Below are positions 45,419 to 55,302 of a stretch of 64,000 nt of DNA, one piece after another. Origin of the DNA: Whitmania pigra (taxonomy: Eukaryota > Annelida > Clitellata > Hirudinida > Haemopidae). Below the pieces are notes generated by a model that saw only the letters and a list, made by a program, of their open reading frames with translations, was not told the DNA's origin and ran no database searches. Each line of letters begins with the position of its first letter. Positions within the stretch are counted from its first letter, which is position 1. The stretch is taken from NCBI GenBank assembly GCA_021613335.1, contig JAJTWR010000254.1, positions 509,501 to 573,500 of the forward strand, read 5' to 3'. The translations under genes and the position numbers were made by a program.

Positions 45419-46723
45419 CAAAAATGCGAAAAATTAAACTCGCTCATATTTAGTCAACATTATTTATGAGAGCAAAGTAATCAATCAAAATAATGCTAAC
45501 TTTTGTTTAAAATTCTATTTATATAGTAAAGTATTTTGTAATTTCATGAGTAATTCCATAAAATATATGCTAGAAGTTAAATCAAACGCTTCATATGCAA
45601 CTAAATAGCAAAGCAATTTAGAACTAACTTGCTTCAAAATATTGCGAAATGTTAAACCCTGTTCATCAATGTCATGAAAAGCTGATCCTTTTCCACTGAA
45701 ATACTGTTGACATCTTGCTGTTATAAACGACAAGAAAATTCCTAAAAATGTCCTCAACTCACGAATTTTCACGTTTGTCTCCTGGATGTTTCAAAAATCC
45801 ATAAGTTGTAATTGATTGTTCGAGCATTTAAGCAATGCCATGGTCGTAAAAGGGGCTTTAAAAGAAATTGTCAGTTCTTTGTGCTTTCCGGACACGAGGG
45901 GTGCAAAGGAAGTAGATCTGGTGGGGGGTGATGCCATAAAACTTTCAATGAGTTGTTCGCTCCAAACCCAACAGCTTTACAACTTCGTTTAAGATATTTT
46001 TCAATAATCAGCTAATATTATTGATAGGCGTTTTATAACTCTGTTCATATTCATATGCATTCTTTTTCCGACTTCTCTTTAACATTCCATTTGTGTTGTA
46101 TTACCTTACAACTGAAACACTTCCGAAGCTTGCGTTTCTCTTCACAAAAGAGAAATTGATCTCAGATCGAGAAACGGTTGAAATTTTTTGGTGATGTGAC
46201 TTTTTCTCTTTTATCGAACCGAATCTTATATTTTATACAACAGGAGCAGAAAATAAATTTATATCGACTCAAGGAAATCTTTGAATGTCAAAATGCTTCC
46301 AATGCGCAATAACTAGTGGAGAATCTTTGTGACTTATGTGACGTAATACGGCATATTACTTCATCGAATGTGGCAACAAATTGATATCTATTGCATAATG
46401 CCGAGGAACATGTTGAATAAACATAAGTCATATTAGGCAAAGAATGGTTAACAAGTTCTCTGTGGGAATTTTCACTGTAATTGAATGATGTAAAGCTGTA
46501 AGTGGTCGGCGTTTAATTTCTGTCGACGTATGAATATTAATGAGACTTCTGATTGGTTGCGTTGTTTGCAAGTAATGAAAGTCATTTGCAAGTGAGGAAT
46601 CTCAACAACAAATGTTTGGATTGGATTTGTAAAAAGTTGCCTTAATCATAATTAAATTAAGACAGCTATAAATAGCATGCAGGAATTTATCATTTGTTAA
46701 ATTATTGCAATCATTTCCTATAG
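45419..46723. other. upstream region of bHLH gene, no gene recognised
   Basis: AT-rich DNA with no convincing exon. The last part (46480-46715) includes a GATTGGTTGCG string (inverse CCAAT) and may be 5' sequence of the CR1-like element, which is separated from its first open frame by the hAT insertion. Confidence 0.35.
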
Positions 46724-47558
46724 CAGGGGTACTCAAACTGCGGACCGCGGTCCACAATCCGGACCGCCGATAGCTTTTAAGTGGACCTCCAATTATTTCC
46801 AAAAAAATAAATTTAAAAATTTAAAAAGTTAAAAAATTCTGAATTCTGGTCTAAGTTTGTAATTGAGGGTCAATACCCTTGCTCCAAGAAATTGGTTTTA
46901 TCAGTTCTGACAATATTTGGATCAACTTACACCTGTGAATCATCATTTTCAACTATGAACATTATCAAGTCTAAAAATCGAAGTCAATTAACTGATGTAC
47001 ATCTTGAAAATTGTTTGAGAATTGCAATTACTAGCTATTCTCCAAATATCAAAGAAGTCATGAAGGACAAGCAGTTCCATGCATCACACTAAATAAAAAG
47101 TCTGACTTAACACTTGTAGATTGTTCATCTATTAGAATTAAATTTAACTGAATTTAACACAGCATTTTAATATTAATTCATTACTTTTTATTAAACATAA
47201 CTAAATACAATAAAATTTTAAAATATTATCGACTAGTCAACAATAATAACAAATCTTAAGATTAAAAATCTAACAAATCTTATGATAAAAAATAAAATAA
47301 ATTACTAATATATTGTTCATTAAAAGAAACAAAATATGGAAAATGTCTTTCCAGAATGGAGACAAAATCCAAAAACACAGGCTTGCAGGTGGTCAAAAGC
47401 AGGCTTGATTTTTTACAAACTCTTCCAAATGCTTACGACGCTCCCCCAGACTCCCTAATCAGTGCTCGCATGACTTTGACCCTTGTGGACCTCCACCTTT
47501 CTGAAAATAATCTATTGTGGACCCAAGCAAAAAAAGTTTGAGTACCCCTGTCCTATAG
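46716..47558 (+). mobile_element. hAT (Charlie-like) element with perfect 8-bp duplication
   Basis: TCCTATAG occurs at 46716-46723 and 47551-47558. The ends are CAGGGGTACTCAAACTG and its near-perfect complement. The internal frame 46892-47092 encodes the hAT dimerisation segment (Y-T-C-E-S-S-F-S-T-M-N-I-I-K-S-K, then L-T-D-V-H-L-E-N-C-L-R). The rest of the transposase is missing, so the element is non-autonomous. Confidence 0.9.
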
Positions 47559-47606
47559 TACATGCTCTAGATTACGTATTATCGCTCTAGTGAAAGTTTC
47601 GCTAAA

Positions 47607-48488
47607 ATGACTACGAGAAGTTTTAAAGATTTTAAAAAATGCCAAGAATGCGAAATGTATGGAAGTGTCGAGGGTTTGAATCTAAACCAAATTTGCAAGA
47701 ACTGTGTGCGAATGAAAGACGTCGTCGAAAGACTCGAACAACTCATAGGTATCAATAAGGAACAAAGTCACAAAATCGAGTTGCTCGAAAAAAAGTTGGA
47801 GACTATAGAAAGCGGCAAAGTAGGAGGAGATCTTGTGGAAAATAAAGTTTCAAAGCTGGAGGAGAAAGTAGAGAGCTTACTTGTCTCAGTCGAGGCTGAC
47901 ATGACAGCCGAAGCTGGTACTAAAAGCAAGGGTCTTGCATGGACAGAAATTGTAAAGAAAAGAGTAGATGCAAAATTGAAAACAATTGAAGACAGAGTAC
48001 AAGTTATGGACAAAAAAATCAGTACAGCAAAAACCATTGCTCAGGAGGAAGTCGAAAGAGAAAAGAGAAGGAACAACATTATACTGTACAGGCTCGAAGA
48101 AAGCAAAGCTAAAAGTGAGCCAGAACAGAAAACTGAGGATAGAGACACTGCTATGCATTTCATCAACAATGTACTTGGTGTAAAATGTGATAGTGGTGAC
48201 ATCAAAAGTGTATTCAGGATAGGTAAGGATACAAAGGAGGTAAGGCCACTAATGATTCAATTTAGGGAAAGAGAATCAAAAAACCTAGAAACTGAAACTG
48301 AAACTGCAGAAAGCAAATTCAAAGGCATCTCTGTCTGCCATGATTTGACTAAAGCAGAAAGAGAGCAATGCAAGAAATTGTTGGAAGAGGCGAAGAAAAA
48401 GCAAGCTGAAGATCAGTCGGGGGACTACATTTTCAGAGTGAAGGGCCAACCAGGCAACATGAAGCTGGAAAAGCTGAGGAGGAGGTAA
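47607..48488 (+). CDS. CR1-like ORF1 protein
   Basis: 293 residues. Cys pairs near the N-terminus (C-Q-E-C-E, then I-C-K-N-C) suggest a zinc-binding knot. Residues about 35-150 are a coiled coil (L-E-Q-L-I-G...L-L-E-K-K-L-E). This is followed by a basic, L1-ORF1-like RNA-binding part (R-R-N-N-I-I-L-Y-R-L-E-E, V-F-R-I-G). Expected role: nucleic-acid chaperone in the LINE ribonucleoprotein. The frame is intact. Confidence 0.8.
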   Translation: MTTRSFKDFKKCQECEMYGSVEGLNLNQICKNCVRMKDVVERLEQLIGINKEQSHKIELLEKKLETIESGKVGGDLVENKVSKLEEKVESLLVSVEADMTAEAGTKSKGLAWTEIVKKRVDAKLKTIEDRVQVMDKKISTAKTIAQEEVEREKRRNNIILYRLEESKAKSEPEQKTEDRDTAMHFINNVLGVKCDSGDIKSVFRIGKDTKEVRPLMIQFRERESKNLETETETAESKFKGISVCHDLTKAEREQCKKLLEEAKKKQAEDQSGDYIFRVKGQPGNMKLEKLRRR

Positions 48489-49552
48489 GATTAGAAATTA
48501 ATCATTTAAGTAAGGATATAGACAGAGTAAGAGTTCTGAAATGTGTTTATGCCAATGCTAGAAGTATAGTTAGTAAGACTAAAAGGACAGAACTCGAGCT
48601 AATTGTCGATACGGAGGAGCCAGATATAATTGGCATTACTGAGTCTTGGGCAAAAGAAAGTATTCAAAACTCTGAGCTAGCAATTGATGGCTATGAGATG
48701 TTAAGGAAAGACAGAGAGGGACAGAAAGAAAATGGACATGGAGCAGGAGGGGTATTAATTTATATTAAGAATCATATCAAAGTAATAGAAAGAAAGGAAT
48801 TTCAAAATGAAAACTTTAAAGAGAGTTTATGGTGTGATATTTATTGTAAATTCAAACTTCTTTTAGGGGTTTGCTACAGGCCACCAAATTTTAAAGAGGA
48901 TACTGGACTAAATGAGATATTATACAAAGCCAGTAAGGAAGTTATGCTAGTAATGGGTGACTTTAACTACCATATTAACTGGAACACTTTAGAAGGAGAA
49001 AGACCTGAGGATATAAACTTTATAAATGTAACAAATGATAACTTCTTATTCCAGCACATCACTGATCCCACAAGAGGTAAAAACACATTAGATTTGATAT
49101 TAACAACAGATGAGAACTTAGTGGAAGGCCTAACAGTTGGTGAACACTTTGGAACAAGTGATCATCAAGTTGTCAGATGGAACATTTATTTAGACAACGA
49201 GGATTTAAAAAAAGAGAACCTAGATTCTAAAAACTTTTTTAAGGCTGACTATGATAAAATACGGAATGAGTTAGAGAAAACAAACCTAGCTAAAAAAATA
49301 GAATCTGCTAATGTAGAAGAAGCTTGGGCAATAATCAAGAAAGAGCTAAATCTAGTTGTAGATAAATATATCCCAAGCAGAGGCAGAACTCAGAAAAGAC
49401 AGCCATGGCTTACGAAGGAGGTCATCAAATGCAAAAGAGCTAAGTATAAAGCATGGAAGAAATTACGAGAAATGACAAAAATAAAATCTGGAGAGGAAAG
49501 AGAGCTTAAGGATTTAAAACAAAAATATCAGGAAAGAATGGAAGGAAGGTAA
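48480..49552 (+). pseudogene. CR1-like ORF2: apurinic-type endonuclease, 3'-truncated
   Basis: An exonuclease/endonuclease/phosphatase-type domain: N-A-R-S-I-V-S-K near the start, I-I-G-I-T-E-S-W, G-V-C-Y-R-P-P, M-G-D-F-N-Y and G-T-S-D-H-Q-V-V, which are the catalytic and metal-binding positions of CR1/L2 endonucleases. It would nick the genomic target. It ends after Q-E-R-M-E-G-R, where the sequence jumps to the RT and changes frame. It has no ATG near its beginning; the first internal one is at 48698. Confidence 0.82.
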
Positions 49553-50742
49553 TGGAAAGAATTATCAAAGAGGCTGTATCAACTTTTTTTGGAAGAAACG
49601 ATGTGATTGCAAAGAGCCAACATGGTTTTACTAAGAACAGATCGTGTCTTACCAACCTACTTGAGTTTTTTGAAGAAATTTATGAGTGGGTTGATCATGA
49701 CAAGGCTGTAGATGTAGTGTACCTAGACTTCGCAAAACCATTTGACAAGGTGCCCCATCAAAGGCTTCAAAAAAAGCTCGGTGCATGTGGGATTGAAGGC
49801 AAACTATTACATTGGTTTACAAACTGGTTGACAGATAGGAGACAGAAGGTAGGCATAGGAGGAATTTATTCAGAGTGGCAACCAGTACTTAGCGGCGTCC
49901 CACAAGGATCGGTGCTTGGACCTGTACTGTTCTGCATATATATAAATGATCTGGATGATGGCATAAGATCTAAGTTATCCAAGTTTGCTGACGACACCAA
50001 AGTAGCAAGAAGTGTCAGCAAGCAAGAAGATGTAGATACACTTCAGGAAGATCTTAACAAGTTATTCAAATGGGCAGAAGATTGGCAGATGCTTTTCAAC
50101 GTAAACAAATGCTCCATTATGTATATGGGATGCAAAAACACGAAAGTCGAATATGCATTTGGAGGAAGCATTCTGAAGCAGTCAAATCAGGAAAGAGATC
50201 TGGGGGTAATAATGCAGAACAATGGAAAAGCATCTCTACAGTGCATGGAAGTTGCTAAAAAAGCAAACAGAGTACTTGGAATGATAAAGAGAACAGTAGT
50301 AAGCAGGAACAAGGATGTAATACTGAGATTGTATAAGGCATTAGTAAGGCCACACCTTGAGTACTGTGTGCAAGTATGGAACCCTCATTTGAGGAAGGAT
50401 GTAGAGATGTTGGAAAGAGTACAAAGAAGGGCAACCAGGATGATAGATGGTTTTGGAAAGCTTAGTTACGAGGAAAGATTAAATAGATGTAAATTAACGA
50501 CTCTGGAAAAGAGAAGAAATAGAGGGGACCTCATCGAGGCATTCAAAATTTTATCGGGAAGGGAAGGCCTTTTGCCTGAACAGTTTTTCGAAGCCACAAA
50601 AAGTGTTTCTACTAGAGGGCACGATTGTAAATTATACAGGAAGGCTTCGGGAAACTTGAAAAACAATTATTTCAATTCAAGGGTGGTTTCCTTATGGAAT
50701 AAACTAGATAAGGAAACCATCCATGCTGATTTATCACAATAG
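49552..50742 (+). pseudogene. CR1-like ORF2: reverse transcriptase, 5' part deleted
   Basis: 396 residues starting inside the RT at M-E-R-I-I-K-E-A-V. Visible boxes are S-Q-H-G-F-T-K-N-R-S-C-L-T-N-L-L, Y-L-D-F-A-K-P-F-D-K-V-P-H (motif A; usually K-A-F, here K-P-F), S-G-V-P-Q-G-S-V-L-G-P-V-L-F and F-A-D-D-T-K (catalytic). The C-terminal R-V-Q-R-R-A-T-R-M-I is typical of CR1. The fingers domain is missing, so the enzyme is not functional alone. Confidence 0.85.
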
Positions 50743-50837
50743 ATAAATTCAAAATTTACTTAAGTAAATTCGGATATTAGGACTAAAAAGAGTGGTTATT
50801 ACACAGATCCAGGTCTTCTTAACCACTATAAATAATT

Positions 50838-50873
50838 GTTATGTTATGTTATGTTATGTTATGTTATGTTATT
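50838..50873 (+). repeat. (TGTTA)n pentamer tail of CR1-like element
   Basis: About seven copies of TGTTA directly at the 3' end of the CR1-like element. Short tandem tails in place of poly(A) are usual for CR1/L2 elements. Confidence 0.8.
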
Positions 50874-51904
50874 CCATCCTATCTTTTCGGAACAAGCGTT
50901 TCGAGGTAGAGTTTTTTAGAAGAGATCCGCTTTTCCAGCCATTCAGGAAGCACATGAATATTAACGATGTAAAATTAATTCAGCTTTATGAAACACGTAA
51001 TTGGTTTTTATATTTTGAATCAATTCATTTAAATGTTTTAAACCACAATATCATTTTTGATTTTGCTCATCCTTTGTATTATTATTAGTTATGACTTTCC
51101 ATAAGTGTCAGAACATTTTATAAGGAGAATTGGGCATTGCATCTCTTTATTTTACCGTATAATATAACGCGTTAGAAAGCGACGCCATAAACACATAATA
51201 TGTAAATAATAAGAGTTTCTATTCCGACAAATGTCCTCAGAGGACTTTCAACAATTCTATTTCTATTTCCCTTGAAACGTTTCGGCTTCTCAGATTCATC
51301 CTCACCTGAAATTTGAAACCTTTCCCCTCATCAGATGTCAACTCCGGATATCTTCTATCGCCATTATTTGCCGATATTTACAACATATTGAATATTATCA
51401 CTAATCACAACGGACGTTAATAAAACATTACTATTACTAATCGATAAAAAAAAGCTTAAAATGTTGAGGTTTCTGTGTATCTAGTATCGAGTTGAATTGC
51501 TTGACCACCACAGAATCCTATTAATTGTCGGAACGCAGATAACATAAATTTGTGAGATTAGTTTCGTATAAATAACAAATAGGTGAAACTATAAAGGTGA
51601 AACACACCTTAAGAATGACGATTACAGCAATTTTCTTGTTTAAACTCACGTCAGAATTAAATACAATAACATATATTAAAAATATTTTTAAATTATTTGA
51701 ATTAATTACCTTACATTCAACTGCTATCAATAATGTTTACTTTAGTTTAATTCATTAAATTCGTGATTAGAAATTGCAAGAAACTCATAGATGCTCTCAC
51801 AGGTCTTCTTTTGCAATCATTTGTGCAAAATCTGTAAAATTTAAGTAGGCCATATTAAAGGAGTAACTTTATAGTAGTAATAAGACAAATTTTTGATTTG
51901 GTTT
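50874..51904. other. intergenic, nothing recognised
   Basis: AT-rich sequence between the CR1-like tail and the next SINE. No exon or repeat family could be recognised. Confidence 0.4.
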
Positions 51905-52050
51905 TGTACCCGGATAGGATGTGAAGGCACTTATTTTATTTTTATTTATTTAATTGATTATAGTCCTTTGCATAACTGAGATTATTTGGATTATGTGAAG
52001 GCACTTAATGTATCCACTATTTATATAGCGCCCCATCCAAGGGCACTCTC
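51905..52050 (-). repeat. tRNA-like SINE, copy 4, interrupted by a LINE-tail insertion
   Basis: Contains the CCGGATAGGATGTGAAGGCA and TTTATATAGCGCCCC parts also present at 17538-17600. It is split by a 59-bp insertion at 51934-51992. At its right end the sequence changes abruptly into GTTATGCAATGGACTTTAAT plus an (AAAT)n tail (52052-52093), the same LINE tail in the opposite orientation. Confidence 0.65.
51919..52007 (-). mobile_element. 59-bp LINE-tail insertion with 15-bp target duplication
   Basis: ATGTGAAGGCACTTA is repeated exactly at 51919-51933 and 51993-52007 around a 59-bp insert that is the LINE 3' tail (AATCCAAATAATCTCAGTTA onward on the minus strand, (AAAT)n tail). The target was a SINE. 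Confidence 0.88.
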
Positions 52051-52105
52051 CTAGTTATGCAATGGACTTTAATCAAATAAATAAATATAAGGGCAACTGC
52101 GTATG

Positions 52106-53063
52106 TTATTGGATAAATAATTTCGGCTCACTTATGTATTTAATTCTTCCCTTTCTATCAACTTCTGCTCTCGACAGCATCTGGTTTGCTTCCTCCTCGG
52201 ACAGTGGTTCTCCATTGTTCATCAGCAGCTCCTTCAGTTCAGTAGCCGATATGTAACCTGATAATTTACTCGGTCAAATTTTCTAAACACTTTTAAATTC
52301 TGTTAATTAATAATTAGTATAATACTATTATTAATTTTAATTTTCTTAGCTTGTTTTATCATGTTTAATGATGTTATCTACATTATTACGTAACATCATG
52401 GAAGCAATAATAAGATTATTCTGAAGCACCTGTCTCATTTGAGTCGAGAGTTTTAAATGCCTCGAGAAGATCTTGATAAGAATCATTTTGTCTTTCAAAA
52501 TTATTCACAATATCATGTAACGCTTGAAATTCGATTTCGTCGTTATTTGCTGTTAAGCAAAATAAACGTTATAATAAAAATTATTCAGTAATTAATTTTA
52601 TTACAAATGTTCGTAACTCTTATCTTTGAGACTTTCCTGCACTTCATTGATTTCCTGTTCTGTTGGATTGAATCCAATTGATCTCAAGACTGCGCCAATA
52701 TCTTCCACGGATATCCAGCCACTTTCTGACGTATCGAAGAAGGCAAAGACTTTTGAAGCCTCTGCAGTGTTTTTTTTTAAATTAATATTTATAATATTTA
52801 TATAATATTTCCTATTTTAACTTAGTTAAACATTAATTTTCAAGTCACAAAAAAACATTCTCGAAACCGTTAGCAACTCATGGAAAGTCCAGACAGAATT
52901 ATTAAGCTTGCGGAATTTCAAATTACTTTAAAAAAATTATTTGTTTTTATTTGAGTCTTAGAACAATCTCTTTCAGGTTTACTCAAATTTAACGATAAAA
53001 TGCTTTCAAAATCTTACTTGACGTTAAACTTCTTTTGTCGGTCTCTTGTTTTGAAGAAAACAT
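52106..53063 (-). CDS. EFCAB2: EFCAB2/DRC8-like axonemal EF-hand protein
   Basis: Four exons on the minus strand: 53018-53063, 52618-52761, 52430-52549, 52106-52257 (153 residues). EF-hand-like units are F-F-D-T-S-E-S-G-W-I-S-V-E-D-I-G, with A-V-L-R-S-I-G-F-N-P-T-E behind it, and S-N-E-T-G-Y-I-S-A-T-E-L-K-E-L-L. The spacing and the N-P-T-E-x-E-I-N signature match subunit 8 of the nexin-dynein regulatory complex, which acts in motile cilia; several calcium ligands are degenerate, as is common there. The donor after exon 2 (GTTACG) is weak. The last exon might be spliced at ATAAGTGAGC near 52130 to a further exon not found here. Confidence 0.75.
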
Positions 53064-53451
53064 TTTTAGCTTTAAATCTATTTATAATTATTCTATTATT
53101 CCAGTTCAAATGGTTAATTGAGTTTATTGGAATAAAAAAATAAATTCAAAAGTGGAATGAACGCGGACTATTTCGTTCAGATGTTTATTTTTAATATTTA
53201 AACCATATCAGTGCAATAGGAACTATGAAACAAGAATGAATCTTATTGAACTGGAACTTCATCAATTGTTAATAACCTCGTGTTGCCATAGTAACAACAG
53301 CATGAGTTGCTGGCTTGCATTATCTCTGTTTAAGTGTATGGGCAACAAGATGAGATCAAGACAAGATCACGACCTTCTGATTGATATATATATATACGAC
53401 AATTAAATTATATATTAATAGAGCATATCTTGATGAAATATATATATACAG

Positions 53452-54000
53452 TGCGTTGCAAAAACTTGACCCAGTTATGTTTTTTGACAATAACTTTTTG
53501 TGTACAGAATAGGCCATTTTTTCACACTATATACTGAAAGACATTATATTTACATGCTTATGAAATTAATTGACTTCCGACAAATACTTCGTGCAATTTT
53601 CAGGAAAAACTGGAAATACCCAAACTTACGTGTGAAAAATTAAATTGTACATCGGGGCATTGTCATGCTGAAAAATGACTTCATCATCTTCAAATTTATC
53701 ACAGAGCGGAAAGGGATACTGATCCACTGTTTCAACATATTTTTGTGAGTTCTGCTTCCCCTCTAAGAAAACGAATTTAAATCAACCACGAGAGGAATGG
53801 CAGCACAGACCATCACTGAGACACCTCCGAAATTCCTTTTAAAAAATGTTTTTTGTGGCTCTCTGACATTGTGCCAATAATATTCATAGCCATCTGTATC
53901 ATCCAAATTTAAATTTTTTTCATCTGAAAAAATAGAGTCCAGTTCATCTCCGTACTCTTTTGCTTAGTTTAACTGGATCTGCTAAAAAATCCGCCTCCAT
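53452..54000 (-). pseudogene. Tc1/mariner-type transposase remnant
   Basis: On the minus strand, fragments read F-S-D-E-K-N-L-N-L-D-D-T-D-G-Y-E-Y-Y-W-H-N, G-G-V-S-V-M-V and F-Q-H-D-N-A-P, the order seen in Tc1-like transposases. CAGTGCGTTGCAAAAACTTG at about 53452 could be the outer end. No matching inverted end was found to the right. Stops and gaps show it is dead. Confidence 0.65.
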
Positions 54001-54620
54001 TAATAGTGGCTTGTGCTTAATAAATTTCAAAAAAAAGCAGGAATACGATGTATGATGAAATTAGTTATTGGCCCCAATCTACAACAACTACACTTTAGTG
54101 TTATATTTGAGTACATAAAAGAAATTTTACCCCCGACCTCGACAGATTTTAGTTCAAATCGAAATATTTATATTGCAAAAATAAATTGCTGTGTTGTTTA
54201 CATGTATAATCCGTGTTACTAAGATAGAATGAATACAGAAACAAATGAGGTTTCACAGCATCTTATTTGGCTGATCTTGTTGGATCATCGTTTCATCTGA
54301 ATATGAACTCAATGAGTACCATTAGCAACCAGTGAAGTTGTTATTGAGTTGGTCAGGTATTGGCTTTTGCAAATTTCTTAATTTCGCAATCTGTCTTGAG
54401 TTAAAACTGATTGAGCAAATTAAATCTGTTCCAGATTAAAACCCTGCAAAAAACTCATGCTTTTAAGATTAACGCGTGCTGCGTAACGAGATCAATTATT
54501 GAACAATCATGCAAGAATTATGAAACGTATGTTATAAACATTGTACATATGGAATACATACGCACTTAAGTACATGTCCAAGTTCGATAGCATTTTCTTT
54601 CTTTAAATCAAGTGACGGAG

Positions 54621-55302
54621 ATGGGTGAGTTCCGACTCAATTTGTGTAATTTTAAATTATTTACTCGTGATTAAATCTCGTCTTTAGATGGACATAGAAA
54701 AAAAAAGAGTATGACACGGATGATTTCAAGAGTTCAGTCCTTCATCAAAAATAAATTTTGTTTGCAAGGAAAAGAAGACGAAAGTAGCACTTTGAGGAGA
54801 GAAAGTTATTTGATTGCCATTTCGCAGCGCCAAATCACTTTAGTGAGTTTCAATTCTCGTCTGGCTTTGAAACGTCAGAAAGATTTTAATTGTTTTTAAT
54901 TACATTTTATTGTAGGTGCAACGTGTCACGGAGGAAGAGACCTATGAAGAAAAGAGTGAATTTACTGATACACTGAGAGATTCCATTTGTTTGTGTGAAG
55001 CTTGTAAAGTTTCAAAAGAAAACCCACTAACATATTCCAGAAGCCTCGACGATTTGTCCATGCATACGAACAGAGCCATAAAACCAAACAGTTGTCCGAT
55101 TTCTCAACACATGCCACATTTTATGACATACCAAGATTCCTGTATTTCCTCGATCGTCATGCCATGCGTACCTTGTCCATTCGTCTTTGTATATCCACAC
55201 AATGAATTTGTTGGAGATGTTTATGCTGTCCAAAGAAACAAAACATTTCATAAGCATTTTTGCAAGGATGAGAGGAATTTTAGAATTTTAGCTTATCTAT
55301 AA
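54621..55302 (+). CDS. uncharacterised protein, three exons, 4-nt first coding exon
   Basis: Exons 54621-54624 (ATG plus G), 54688-54842 and 54916-55302 join into 181 residues with strong splice sites (GGGTGAGT, TTAGTGAGT, TTGTAGGTG). The N-terminus is very basic (G-H-R-K-K-K-S-M-T-R). The second half holds clustered cysteines (C-L-C-E-A-C-K, then S-C-P-I, D-S-C-I, M-P-C-V-P-C-P) and His-rich patches. There is no signal peptide or membrane helix, and no family is recognised. A start in exon 2 (ATG at 54711) would give a shorter protein. Confidence 0.55.

Larger units (their letters stand above)
47559..50873 (+). mobile_element. CR1-like LINE, internally deleted
   Basis: Two-ORF non-LTR element: ORF1 (47607-48488), ORF2 endonuclease (about 48480-49552) and reverse transcriptase (49552-50742), ending in a (TGTTA)n pentamer tail. 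The part of ORF2 between endonuclease and RT palm (linker and RT fingers) is missing, and the two halves are out of frame. The remaining frames are long and clean, so the copy is fairly young. Confidence 0.88.
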
